This document shows, in pieces, positions 17,809-26,107 of a stretch of DNA of 60,775 nucleotides. Position 1 is the first letter of the stretch. Every line of letters starts with the position of its first letter. Source of the DNA: Mycobacterium sp. KBS0706 (GTDB lineage: Bacteria > Pseudomonadota > Alphaproteobacteria > DSM-16000 > Inquilinaceae); assembly GCF_005938675.2 (NCBI RefSeq), contig NZ_VCCH02000046.1, positions 1-60,775 of the forward strand. Reading direction: 5' to 3'. Position numbers and translations under genes: made by a program. The notes beneath the pieces are model-generated. The model made no database searches and was not told where the DNA came from. It saw only the letters and a list, made by a program, of their open reading frames with translations.

Positions 17809-18728
17809 TGCGTGGCGTTGGCCAGATCCCCGAGCCCGCGCAGGGTGATGCGGAAGATCAACGCGGAGGAGGCGGCGAAGATCGCGAAGACGCCGATGAC
17901 GACAAGCAACAGCAGCGGCTTGGGCGAGGTGGGCGCGACCGAAACCGAAGGCGGGTCGATCACGTCGATGGCGAAGGGCGTGTCGCCCTGCACCGCCAGC
18001 TGCCGGCGGCGCTGCTCGACCAGCAGCGGGATCAGCGTGTCGCGCATGGTGAGATCGGTGGTCGAGGACAGCAGGGCGTTGATGCGGCTGATCAGGGACG
18101 AGATCTGGTTGGCGATCTGCTCCCGGTTGACCTGGTCGTTGTCGGCGATGACGGTGCGCAGCACATACAGCGCCGCCTGCGGGTTGGTGTGATCGTAGGT
18201 GACGACCTGGGCGTTGCTGGCGACACCGGACTTCATGTTGAGGTTGTCCTGGATGGCGTCGCGGATCCGGTCGGCGTTGGGCGGGATGTAGGGCGGCAGA
18301 CCGGTGGCCTTCGCCACCTGCGACTTGACCCAGGCGACCGGCCCCCCCGGCGGCCGCCAGCTCCGGGTCTCGGGATCCCATTCATTGGCGAAGAAGGCCT
18401 GAAGGAACTCCGGATCCTGCAGCAGGCGCTCGGACAGCGTGGTGCTGGCCAGCGTCTGCATGAACCGGTCGAATTCGGGCGGCACCTTCTGCCCACCGAA
18501 GAGGAGGTTGGCCACGCCTTCGCCGGAACCGCCGCCGAGCAGGCGCTGGTCGGGCTTGTCGGCGATGATCGGCATGATGATCGCGGAGGCCGTGTATTTC
18601 TTCGGGCTGACCAGGATGAAGGCCACCGCGGCGGCCTCGCACAGGATCAGCGTCACGAGAATGAACAGCCAGGGGCGTTCGAAATAAGCCGAACGATACC
18701 AGCGGAAGGGGGCGCTCAACCAACGCAT
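17805..18728 (-). CDS. Wzz-like chain-length determinant (polysaccharide co-polymerase)
   Basis: 307 residues from ATG 18728, picked because it starts the amphipathic entry before the first membrane helix; the Shine-Dalgarno is weak. Helix one is near residues 20-40 (PWLFILVTLILCEAAAVAFIL) and is followed by SPKKYTASAIIMP, the usual start of the periplasmic domain; helix two is near 275-295 after a Pro-rich stretch (IDPPSVSVAPTSPKPLLLL), the conserved P-x-x-P segment. It has no tyrosine-kinase domain, so it is the short co-polymerase type. It probably sets chain length together with the downstream Wzy-like protein. It is the first gene of the series. Confidence 0.82.
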   Translation of the reverse strand: MRWLSAPFRWYRSAYFERPWLFILVTLILCEAAAVAFILVSPKKYTASAIIMPIIADKPDQRLLGGGSGEGVANLLFGGQKVPPEFDRFMQTLASTTLSERLLQDPEFLQAFFANEWDPETRSWRPPGGPVAWVKSQVAKATGLPPYIPPNADRIRDAIQDNLNMKSGVASNAQVVTYDHTNPQAALYVLRTVIADNDQVNREQIANQISSLISRINALLSSTTDLTMRDTLIPLLVEQRRRQLAVQGDTPFAIDVIDPPSVSVAPTSPKPLLLLVVIGVFAIFAASSALIFRITLRGLGDLANATQ

Positions 18729-19257
18729 AAGATGGCCGTTATCCAGACTGTTTGCAAAAAAGGCGCAACGCAGGACGTTGCTGCTTCGTACAACTTCGAT
18801 CACCGCGCGTCGGCGGCAGGACCGGCACCGGACCGGCATCGGCATCCTTCGACGGCGGCGGGATATTGCCTCACACCCCTAACGATGTCTATATGGGCAG
18901 ATCAAAACTTCACTTGAAAATAAGAAGGCCCCGTCAGGCCAGTAAAGACAAAGGAATTACCTTAATCTTGCCGCATTTTTGCCGATTCTTGCCAGCCGGA
19001 TGCTTCTCCGGACTGCAACGCCGCCGATCAAGGGATGTTGTCTGGCGCCCTGACCCAGTGCAGGCCGACTTGGCCGGTGCGGGCGCCAGCGGCGCCGGAT
19101 CGATATCCGGCTTGGGGTGTTTAGGATGGAGTTCACTGTTCAGCGTGTAGCGGGGCGAGAATGCGGTGCTTTTTGCCTTTTCTAGGAATGAATACGACTG
19201 GTTCACGATGCCGGATTGCCGTACTAATGTTGCGTTGCACAAGATGACGGGACGGGC
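18729..19257. other. 529-bp divergent intergenic region, Wzz-like operon / rhamnosyltransferase gene
   Basis: No coding frame looks real here. Base composition is lower in GC than around it. It must hold the promoters of the minus-strand polysaccharide operon and of the plus-strand glycosyltransferase, but no strong -35/-10 pair stands out. Three copies of TTGCC begin at 18968, 18979 and 18989, that is 11 and 10 bp apart (TTGCCG, TTGCCG, TTGCCA), as in a helically phased regulator site. Confidence 0.5.
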
Positions 19258-20226
19258 ATGATGTCCTTCGACGCGGATAAGGCATCGCCTGGGATCGGGT
19301 CGAGGATCGCCGAGGATCGTGTGGCGCTGGTCATTCCGACATTGAACGCGGCCAAGCATCTCGACTCCCTGCTCCCGGCCCTGCAGGCACAGTCCTTCCA
19401 GCCGCGGACCGTCCTCGTCATCGATTCCAGCTCGACCGATGACACGGTGGACCGTTTCCGGGCGGCCGGCGCCGAGGTGGTCGTCATTCCGCGGGCGCAG
19501 TTCGACCACGGCGGCACCCGTCAGCGCGCGGTCAACCGCCTGTCGCCGCGGATCGAGGTGATCGTCTTCCTGACCCAGGATGCGGTGCCGGCCGACGGCG
19601 AGACCATCGCCCGCATCGTCGGCGCCTTTGCCGACCCCGAGGTCGGCGTCGCCTATGGCCGGCAGTTGCCGCATCATGGCGCCGGGGCGATCGAGGCCCA
19701 TGCCCGGCTGTTCAACTACCCGCCCGAGAGCGTCGTGCTGCGCCCGCAGGACGCCGCGGCCGCCGGGATCAAGGCGACCTTCTGCTCCAACTCCTTCGCC
19801 GCCTATCGCCGGCGGGCGCTGGAGATGGTCGGCGGCTTCCCCTCCGGCACGATCTTCGGCGAGGACGCCGCGGCGACCGGCCGGATGCTGCTGTCGGGCT
19901 GGGCCAAGGCCTATGTCGCCGAGGCCCAGGTGCACCATTCGCACAGCTATGGCCTGGGCGAGGAGTTCCGCCGCTATTTCGACGTCGGCGTGATGCACGC
20001 CCGCGCGCCCTGGCTGCTGGAGCGTTTCGGCAAGGCCGAGGGCGAAGGGCGGCGCTTCGTGCAGTCCGAGCTGCGCCACCTGGCCCGGCATGAGCCCAAG
20101 GCCATCCCGTCGGCCATCCTGCGCACCGCGATCAAGCTCGCCGCCTATCACTGCGGCCGCCGCGAGGCGCGGATTCCCCGCCCGCTGAAGCGCCGGATCA
20201 GCCTGAACCGGCGCTACTGGGCCTGA
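19258..20226 (+). CDS. Family 2 glycosyltransferase, rhamnosyltransferase-like
   Basis: 322 residues (ATG 19258, with a second ATG directly after; GACGGGACGGG precedes). Motifs: LVIPTLNAAKHLDSLLPAL, VIDSSSTDDT and IPRAQFDHGGTRQRAV. The D-H-G-x-T-R stretch is characteristic of RfbF-type rhamnosyltransferases. FLTQDA supplies the metal-binding acidic pair and FGEDAAATGRML resembles the catalytic base region. Its position at the edge of a dTDP-rhamnose and polysaccharide locus fits transfer of rhamnose to the repeat unit, but the sugar is inferred. Confidence 0.85.
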   Translation: MMSFDADKASPGIGSRIAEDRVALVIPTLNAAKHLDSLLPALQAQSFQPRTVLVIDSSSTDDTVDRFRAAGAEVVVIPRAQFDHGGTRQRAVNRLSPRIEVIVFLTQDAVPADGETIARIVGAFADPEVGVAYGRQLPHHGAGAIEAHARLFNYPPESVVLRPQDAAAAGIKATFCSNSFAAYRRRALEMVGGFPSGTIFGEDAAATGRMLLSGWAKAYVAEAQVHHSHSYGLGEEFRRYFDVGVMHARAPWLLERFGKAEGEGRRFVQSELRHLARHEPKAIPSAILRTAIKLAAYHCGRREARIPRPLKRRISLNRRYWA

Positions 20227-20303
20227 CCGGCGCAGGCCGCCGCGCGCCCGGTGTGGCATAGGCTCCCCTTCCCGGCCGGCCCGCGATCTGCTTTAGAGGG
20301 GTG

Positions 20304-21083
20304 ATGAGCAAGCCAGCCCCCGACCATCCGACTCGTCCCAATGCGGCGCAGATGGCGTCGCCCTCCTACCGCCTGCCGGAGCTCGACCAGGACTTCCTGC
20401 TCGGCGATTCCATGCGCGGCGTCCGCCTGATGCTGGAATACGCCAAGGCCGAGGAGTCGCTGCGGGCCTGGGGCGTGCGCTCCACCATCGTCGTCTTCGG
20501 CACCGCCCGCGCCACCGAGGACGGGCCCGGCCGCCATGCCCATTGGTACGCCCAGGCGCGCGAATTCGGCCGCATCGCGTCCGAGCGCGGCGGCGCCCTG
20601 ACCGACCATGGCGGCCTGCGCGACAACGTCATCGCCACCGGCGGCGGCCCCGGCGTCATGGAGGCCGCGAACCGCGGCGCGGCCGAGGCCGGCGCGCCGA
20701 CCATCGGCTACAACATCACCCTGCCGCACGAGCAGGAGCCGAACGCCTGGTCCACCCCGGCGCTGACCTTCCGCTTCCACTACTTCGCCATGCGCAAGAT
20801 GCACCTGGCGATGCGGGCCAATGCGCTGGTGGTATTCCCCGGCGGCTTCGGCACCTTCGACGAGCTGTTCGAGCTCCTGACCCTGCGCCAGACCGGCAAA
20901 TCCTCCTCGGCCCTGCCGGTCGTGCTGTTCGACGAGGCCTATTGGCGCGCCGTGATCGGCTTCGACGCGCTGGTCGAGCACGGCATGATCGACGCCCGCG
21001 ACCTGCAGCTGTTCCACTTCGCCGACAGCGCCGAGGGAATCTGGTCGATCCTGGCCGAGAAGGGGCTGAAGCGGCGGTCCTGA
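20304..21083 (+). CDS. LOG family protein (nucleoside 5'-monophosphate phosphoribohydrolase-like)
   Basis: 259 residues from ATG 20304 just after AGAGGGG. The Rossmann-type core has VVFGTARA, the ATGGGPGVMEAANRGA loop and VFPGGFGTFDELFELLTLRQTGK; PGGxGTxxE is the signature of LOG proteins, which release the base from cytokinin or other nucleotides. An extra N-terminal segment of about 50 residues marks the longer bacterial subgroup. It is usually annotated as a TIGR00730 Rossmann-fold protein. No cytokinin genes are nearby, so a nucleotide-salvage role is as likely as hormone production. Confidence 0.88.
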   Translation: MSKPAPDHPTRPNAAQMASPSYRLPELDQDFLLGDSMRGVRLMLEYAKAEESLRAWGVRSTIVVFGTARATEDGPGRHAHWYAQAREFGRIASERGGALTDHGGLRDNVIATGGGPGVMEAANRGAAEAGAPTIGYNITLPHEQEPNAWSTPALTFRFHYFAMRKMHLAMRANALVVFPGGFGTFDELFELLTLRQTGKSSSALPVVLFDEAYWRAVIGFDALVEHGMIDARDLQLFHFADSAEGIWSILAEKGLKRRS

Positions 21084-21104
21084 CCACTTCGGCCTGCAGC
21101 ATTT

Positions 21105-21132
21105 AGCGAAATGTTTGCCCGGATATAACGAC
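21105..21132. promoter_or_regulatory. Candidate ModE/Mo-box operator upstream of modA
   Basis: The segment reads AGCGAAATGTT, a 6-base spacer, then GATATAACGAC. From memory, the ModE consensus is ATCGnTATATA-N6-TATATAACGAT; by eye the right half matches 9 of 11 and the left half 7 of 11, with the exact 6-base spacing. It ends 66 bp before modA. Repression by molybdate-loaded ModE is inferred; no modE gene is in the window. Confidence 0.5.
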
Positions 21133-21198
21133 GCTGTAAGATCCCGCCCGACAGGCCGGCAACCGCCCGGCCGGCAATCGGGAACGGGGAACAGGACG

Positions 21199-21990
21199 AT
21201 GCGGATCACTCGACGCGGCTGGCTCGGCGCGCTCTTGGCCGGGGCGCTGGGCGCGGCCATCGGCCTGGGCGCGCCGGCGGGCGCCCAGGCGCAGGACATC
21301 ACGGTCTTCGCCGCCGCCAGCCTGAAGGACGCGCTGGACTCGATCAACACCCAGTGGCAGGCCGACGCCAAGCACAAGGCCGCCATCTCCTACGCCGCCA
21401 GCTCGGCCCTGGCGAAGCAGATCGAGGCCGGGGCCCCGGCCGACGTCTTCATCTCGGCCGATCTCGACTGGATGAAGTATCTGGCCGACCGCAAGCTGAT
21501 CAAGCCGGAGACGCAGGCGACGCTGCTGGGCAACCGCATCGTGCTGGTGGCGCCGAAGGATTCGACGGTGCAGCTGACCATCGGGCCGAATTTCGAGCTG
21601 GCCAAGGCGCTGGGCGACGGCCACCTGGCCATGGCCGACGTCAAGGCGGTGCCGGCCGGCAAATACGGCCAGGCGGCGCTGCAGAAGCTCGGCGTCTGGT
21701 CCTCGGTCGAAGGCAGGGTCGCCCAGGCCGAGAACGTCCGCGCCACCCTGGCGCTGGTGTCGCGCGGCGAGGCTCCGCTCGGCATCGTCTACCAGACCGA
21801 CGCGGCGGCGGATTCGGGGGTCAAGGTGATCGGCACCTTCCCGGCCGACAGCCACCCGCCGATCCTGTATCCGGTGGCGGTTCTGGCCAGCAGCAGCAAG
21901 CCCGAAGCCCAGGCCTTCGTCGACTACCTGAAGTCGCCCGCCGCCAAGCCGCTGTTCGAGAAGCAGGGCTTCACGGTGGTGACGCAGTAA
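21199..21990 (+). CDS. modA: Molybdate ABC transporter, periplasmic binding protein
   Basis: 263 residues from ATG 21199 (AGGA four bases upstream). The signal peptide MRITRRGWLGALLAGALG ends at about residue 32 (AQAQ) and carries a twin-arginine pattern (T-R-R-G-W-L), suggesting possible Tat export. The mature part starts DITVFAAASLKDALD, followed by SYAASSALAKQIEAGAPADVFISAD and later the VPAGKYGQAAL stretch, the oxyanion-binding elements of ModA. It is the first gene of modABC and brings molybdate to ModB in the periplasm. Confidence 0.95.
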   Translation: MRITRRGWLGALLAGALGAAIGLGAPAGAQAQDITVFAAASLKDALDSINTQWQADAKHKAAISYAASSALAKQIEAGAPADVFISADLDWMKYLADRKLIKPETQATLLGNRIVLVAPKDSTVQLTIGPNFELAKALGDGHLAMADVKAVPAGKYGQAALQKLGVWSSVEGRVAQAENVRATLALVSRGEAPLGIVYQTDAAADSGVKVIGTFPADSHPPILYPVAVLASSSKPEAQAFVDYLKSPAAKPLFEKQGFTVVTQ

Positions 21991-22003
21991 GGCGTCCCCA
22001 ATC

Positions 22004-22081
22004 TGTCATGCCCGGGCCTGACCCGGGCATCCAGACTGTCTCGACGCTCTCTGGATTGCCGGGTCAGGCCCGGCAATGACA
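22004..22081. repeat. Palindromic intergenic repeat inside the mod operon
   Basis: Two 32-base arms, 22004-22035 and 22050-22081, are inverted copies of each other with 28 of 32 positions paired, around a 14-base loop. Each arm also contains a smaller GCCCGGGCCTGACCCGGGC-type dyad. It lies between modA and modB. The arms begin TGTCATGCCCGGG, a sequence type frequent in alphaproteobacterial intergenic repeats. In the transcript it would form a long stable stem that could protect modA mRNA or limit readthrough into modBC. Confidence 0.85.
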
Positions 22082-22114
22082 GCATTGGGCTGCTGCCGGC
22101 ATGAGAAAGCGCAA

Positions 22115-22807
22115 TTGTTCGACTTCACCCCCGACGAGCTGACCGCGATCCTGCTGAGCCTGAAGGTCTCGCTCTGGGCCATGGTGGTCAGCCTGCCGCT
22201 CGGAGTGCTGGTGGCGCTGGCCCTGGCGCGCGGCCGGTTCTGGGGTAAGTCGATCCTGAACGGCGTGGTCCACCTGCCGCTGGTGCTGCCGCCGGTCGTC
22301 ACCGGCTATATCCTGCTGCTGCTGTTCGGCAAGATGGGGCCGGTCGGCTCCGTCCTCGCCCAGGTCGGCATCGTCTTCTCCTTCCGCTGGACCGGCGCCG
22401 CCCTGGCGGCCGGGGTGATGGGCTTCCCGCTGATGGTCCGCGCCATCCGCCTGTCGATCGAGGCGGTGGACCGCCGGCTCGAGGCCGCGGCCGGCACGCT
22501 GGGCGCCTCGCCGCTCTGGGTGTTCCTGACGGTCACCCTGCCGCTGATCCTGCCCGGGGTGATCGCCGGCGCCATCCTGGCCTTCGCCAAGGCGATGGGC
22601 GAGTTCGGCGCCACCATCACCTTCGTCTCCAACATCCCGGGTGAGACCCAGACCCTGCCCTCGGCGATCTACACCTTCACCCAGGTGCCGGGCGGCGACC
22701 TCGGCGCGCTGCGCCTGACCCTGGTCTCCGTCGTGATCTCGATGGCCGCCCTGCTCGCTTCCGAGGTGATGGCCCGGCGCGCCGGCGTGCAGGTGCACGC
22801 GACATGA
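22115..22807 (+). CDS. modB: Molybdate ABC transporter permease
   Basis: 230 residues from TTG 22115, preceded by GAGAAAG at five bases. An in-frame ATG at 22076 exists but falls inside the palindromic repeat and would add residues with no family counterpart. About five to six membrane helices; the cytoplasmic EAA loop reads EAAAGTLGASPLWVFLTVTLPLILPG (given here only as the landmark around residues 128-153), and the MGEFGATITF segment is typical of ModB. It pairs with ModC, whose start overlaps its stop (ATGA). Confidence 0.93.
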   Translation: MFDFTPDELTAILLSLKVSLWAMVVSLPLGVLVALALARGRFWGKSILNGVVHLPLVLPPVVTGYILLLLFGKMGPVGSVLAQVGIVFSFRWTGAALAAGVMGFPLMVRAIRLSIEAVDRRLEAAAGTLGASPLWVFLTVTLPLILPGVIAGAILAFAKAMGEFGATITFVSNIPGETQTLPSAIYTFTQVPGGDLGALRLTLVSVVISMAALLASEVMARRAGVQVHAT

Positions 22808-23928
22808 GCCTCGAGGTCGACATCCGCCACCGCCAGGGCGGTTTCACGCTGGACATCGGCTTCCGCAGCGAAGGCCGGCTGACGGCGCTGTTCGGCCGCT
22901 CCGGCGCCGGCAAGACCTCGGTGGTCAACGTCATCGCCGGGCTGGTGCGGCCGCAGCAGGGCTGTGTCGTGGTCGACGGCCGCGTGCTGGTCGACACCGC
23001 TCGCGGCGTGGCCCTGCCGATGCACCGCCGCCGCATCGGCTACGTCTTCCAGGAGGGGCGGCTATTCCCGCACCTGACGGTGCGGCAGAACCTGCTCTAC
23101 GGCCGCTGGTTCACGCCGAAGGCCGAGCGCAGCGCCGAATTCGGCCGCGTCGTCGAGCTGCTCGGCATCGCCCCGCTGCTCGACCGCCGGCCGGCGCTGC
23201 TGTCGGGCGGCGAGAAGCAGCGCGTGGCGATCGGCCGGGCGCTCTTGTCCAGTCCGCGCCTGCTGTTGATGGACGAGCCGCTGGCCTCGCTGGACGAGGC
23301 GCGCAAGGCCGAGATCCTGCCTTATGTCGAGCGGCTGCGCGACGAGGCCCGGATCCCGATCGTCTATGTCAGCCACGCCATCGGCGAGGTGGCGCGTCTG
23401 GCCACCACCCTGGTTGTGCTGGCCGACGGCCGGGTCGCGGCCGCCGGTCCGGTGGCCGAGGTGATGGGTCGGGCCGACCTGTTCCCGCGGGCGGAGGCCG
23501 GCGCGGTGCTGGAGGCGGCGGTCGAGGACCATGACGACCGCTGGCAGCTGACCCGGCTGCGCGTCGCCGCCGGCTTCCTGACCGTGCCGCAGGTCGAGCT
23601 GCCGCCCGGCCGCCGGGTCCGCATCCGCATCCGCGCCCGCGACGTGATGCTGGCCACCCGCCCGCCGGACCATCTGAGCGCGCTGAACGTGCTGCCGGCG
23701 ACGGTGGCGGCGATCGTATCCGGCGACGGCCCGACCGCGGAGATCCGCCTGGACTGCGCCGGCGACGGCCTGCTGGCCCGGCTGACCCGGCGCTCGGTCG
23801 AGGCGCTGGACCTGGCCCCGGGCCGGCCGGTGCATGCGGTGATCAAGAGCGTCGCCTTCGACAGCCACAGCATCGGCGGCGTCCTGCGCGGCCCGAACGG
23901 CGCCGATGCCGATCTGGAGGGCGGGTGA
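22804..23928 (+). CDS. modC: Molybdate ABC transporter ATP-binding protein
   Basis: 374 residues. Walker A GRSGAGKT is at 31-38, the Q-loop is YVFQEGRLFPHL, the signature LSGGEKQRVAIGRAL is near 133, Walker B LLLMDEPLASLD near 153 and the switch His in VSHAIGEV. The C-terminal 80-100 residues match a Mop-type oxyanion-binding domain (NVLPATVAAI and AVIKSVAFD). It drives import of molybdate (and perhaps tungstate). ATG 22804 overlaps the modB stop. Confidence 0.95.
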   Translation: MSLEVDIRHRQGGFTLDIGFRSEGRLTALFGRSGAGKTSVVNVIAGLVRPQQGCVVVDGRVLVDTARGVALPMHRRRIGYVFQEGRLFPHLTVRQNLLYGRWFTPKAERSAEFGRVVELLGIAPLLDRRPALLSGGEKQRVAIGRALLSSPRLLLMDEPLASLDEARKAEILPYVERLRDEARIPIVYVSHAIGEVARLATTLVVLADGRVAAAGPVAEVMGRADLFPRAEAGAVLEAAVEDHDDRWQLTRLRVAAGFLTVPQVELPPGRRVRIRIRARDVMLATRPPDHLSALNVLPATVAAIVSGDGPTAEIRLDCAGDGLLARLTRRSVEALDLAPGRPVHAVIKSVAFDSHSIGGVLRGPNGADADLEGG

Positions 23929-23942
23929 GCCGGGATCGGTAA

Positions 23943-23967
23943 GAGCCCCCGGCGCGGCCGGAGGCTC
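23943..23967. terminator. Hairpin between modC and the convergent GH3 gene
   Basis: GAGCCCCCGGC (23943-23953), a GCG loop and GCCGGAGGCTC (23957-23967) pair at 10 of 11 positions. It sits between the modC stop (23928) and the GH3 stop (23975) and could terminate both strands. The flanks are C/T-rich but lack a true T run. Confidence 0.55.
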
Positions 23968-23974
23968 CTCGCCG

Positions 23975-25975
23975 TCAGTAGCTCAGCCCGGCGCCGAAGC
24001 GGTAGAGCGGCGCCCGGCTGTCATAGGGCGCGTCCGAGGCCTGGGCCAGCACCGCGGCCATCGACGACGGCAGCTCGAAGGGCAGCCGGCCGCGCGGCCG
24101 GGCCTTGCCCTGCAGCACGTCGAGCAGCGCGTCGTCGGTGATGCCGAAATTGCCGAGCAGCGCCGTCGCCCGGTCGCGCACATTGGCCAGCACCGCCGGC
24201 CGGTCGAGATAGACCGTGACGATGGTCGGCGCCGCGGCGGAGGCGCGCTTGACCGCCTCGTAATCGCTGTCGCCGTCGCGGAAGTCCAGCCGCCCCTCAT
24301 GCTGCCGGCTGCCGAAGGTGTAGTTCGGGTGCAGGATCTCGTAGGGCGTCGCCGTCCGCACCAGCGCGAAATCGGCCTGTGCCGGGTCATCGACCACGGT
24401 GAAACCGCGGGCGCGGACCGCCGCCGCGTCGACATTGTGCAGCCAGACCCGCTTCAGCGACGGGTTCAGCGGCAGCATCGGCCGGCCGCGGCCGGCGCCG
24501 CGCATGGCCGCGGTCTTGTTCTCCAGCAGCACCAGCGACGCCTGCTGCGCGGCCTTGCCCTCCGCCGTGAAGCGGGCATTGCCGGCGATACGGCCGGCCG
24601 CCGCCGCGTCGACATAGGGATTGTCGAACAGGCCGAGGGCGAATTTCTGCACCAGGATGCGGACCACCGACTGGTCCAGGCGCCGCTCGCTGACCTGGCC
24701 GTCATGCACCGCCTGCACGATCGGCGCCGGGTCGTCGCTGGTGCCGCCGAACTGGTCGATGCCGGCGTCGATCGCCTTGACGAAGCGCTGCTGGACCGTG
24801 GCCTGCTCCATCCCCCAGGGCGTGCCGAAGCCGGCGAAGCCCGGCGCCTGCCCGTCCGGCCAGCCGTCGCGGCAGTTGGCGTCGCAATCCTGGGTGATCG
24901 CCCAGTCGCTGAGGATCAGCCCGTCGAAGCCGTAGCGGCCGCGCAGCAGGTCGGTCAGCAATTGCCTGCTGAAGCCGGCGCCGACCCGCTCGAGCGGCCG
25001 GCCGAACAGGGTCAGGCCCGAGGGCGGCACCGAATAGGTCGGCATCACCCCGGCCACGTCGGCGGCGAAGGCGCCGCGGAAGGCCCGGACATGGTCCTGG
25101 AAGCGCCCGGCCGGGAAGGTCAGGTCCTGGCCGTAATGGTTGTGGCCGTCGAAGCCGTCGACCGCGGCGCCGTAGCCGACCCAGTGCTTGACCACGGCAA
25201 CGACGCTGCCGCGGTTCAGGCCGCGCTCGCCGTTCTGGAAGCCGGCGACATAGGCCTCGACCAGGCGGCTCGCCAGGTCCGGATCCTCGCCGAAGGTGCC
25301 GTTGATGCGCGGCCAGCGTGGCTCGGTCGACAAGTCGGCCTGCGGCGACAGGGTCATCCGCAGGCCGATCGCCTCGTATTCCTGCCGGGCGATGTCGCCG
25401 AAGCGGCGCACCAGCCGGGGATCGCCGATCGCGGCCAGCCCCGTGGTCTCCGGCCATTGTGAGAACGCGGTGTTCGCGACGCTGGCGCCGGGCACGTACT
25501 GGAAATGGTTGCGGGGGTCGGAGGCGAGCATCACCGGGATGCCCAGTCGGGTCTGCTCGGCCACGGCCTGGGCCTGGTTGGCGGCCAGGGCCTGGGCCTG
25601 CGCCGTGCCGGCCAGGCGGCTGATCATGGCCCCGACATGCCGGCCGCCGATCAGCGCCGCCAGCGACTCCGCGGTCCAGCCGTCGCCGGTCGCGGTCGAG
25701 GCCGGCGTGGCGTGCAGCATCTGGCCGGCCTTCTCCTCCAGCGTCATGCGCCAGACCAGGTCCTGGGCCCGCACCGCCGGCGGCAGGCGGCGGTCCTCAT
25801 AGGGGTCCAGCCGGCCGTTGCGGTTCAGGTCCCGGTACTGGACCCCTCGCTCCGACAGGATTGGAGCCGATCTGGACTCCAGGGCCGGCGCCGCGTCGGC
25901 GATCGCAGGGCCGGTCGCCAGCCATCCGCCGAGGCCAAGTATGGCGACCGCAGGCCAGGTCCGTGACAAAGGCAT
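23975..25975 (-). CDS. Secreted glycoside hydrolase family 3 (beta-glucosidase-like)
   Basis: 666 residues from ATG 25975, which has AGGAGGGGAGA upstream. A signal peptide covers residues 1-26 (ending TGPAIADA). Residues about 38-50 (YRDLNRNGRLDPYED) look like a calcium-binding EF/dockerin loop. GH3 features: LASDPRNH, VVKHWVGYG (Lys263-His264 sugar-binding pair) and GLILSDW with the nucleophile Asp357; the C-terminus ends in the usual FGAGLSY. It should release glucose or xylose from oligosaccharides in the periplasm or outside. The divergent TetR gene with a dyad between them suggests local control. The exact substrate is unknown. Confidence 0.9.
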   Translation of the reverse strand: MPLSRTWPAVAILGLGGWLATGPAIADAAPALESRSAPILSERGVQYRDLNRNGRLDPYEDRRLPPAVRAQDLVWRMTLEEKAGQMLHATPASTATGDGWTAESLAALIGGRHVGAMISRLAGTAQAQALAANQAQAVAEQTRLGIPVMLASDPRNHFQYVPGASVANTAFSQWPETTGLAAIGDPRLVRRFGDIARQEYEAIGLRMTLSPQADLSTEPRWPRINGTFGEDPDLASRLVEAYVAGFQNGERGLNRGSVVAVVKHWVGYGAAVDGFDGHNHYGQDLTFPAGRFQDHVRAFRGAFAADVAGVMPTYSVPPSGLTLFGRPLERVGAGFSRQLLTDLLRGRYGFDGLILSDWAITQDCDANCRDGWPDGQAPGFAGFGTPWGMEQATVQQRFVKAIDAGIDQFGGTSDDPAPIVQAVHDGQVSERRLDQSVVRILVQKFALGLFDNPYVDAAAAGRIAGNARFTAEGKAAQQASLVLLENKTAAMRGAGRGRPMLPLNPSLKRVWLHNVDAAAVRARGFTVVDDPAQADFALVRTATPYEILHPNYTFGSRQHEGRLDFRDGDSDYEAVKRASAAAPTIVTVYLDRPAVLANVRDRATALLGNFGITDDALLDVLQGKARPRGRLPFELPSSMAAVLAQASDAPYDSRAPLYRFGAGLSY

Positions 25976-26021
25976 CTTCTCTCCCCTCCTGCTGGGTTGC
26001 TGATTCGAAACCCGTTCGACT

Positions 26022-26047
26022 AAACCTACCAATCACTCGGTAAGTTT
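26022..26047. promoter_or_regulatory. Dyad operator between GH3 and TetR genes
   Basis: AAACCTACC (26022-26030) and GGTAAGTTT (26039-26047) are inverted with 8 of 9 paired around an 8-base spacer; the core TACC-N8-GGTA is perfect. It lies in the 132-bp divergent interval, 47 bp before the GH3 start and 60 bp before the TetR start. This is a typical place and size for a TetR-family operator. Confidence 0.6.
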
Positions 26048-26107
26048 ACCAAGCCGGATCATGCGCACGGCGCTCCGCAAGCCGGCGCGGTCGTGCTAGA
26101 GAACGGA

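Noticed and set aside
15844..18192. A 782-codon open frame on the plus strand opposite the Wzy- and Wzz-like genes
   Set aside because: Low-complexity Asp/Gln/His/Arg composition and no ribosome-binding site; it is the complement of membrane-protein genes.
22076..22114. ATG 22076 as start of modB
   Set aside because: It falls inside the palindromic repeat arm and adds residues without family likeness; TTG 22115 has a good ribosome-binding site.
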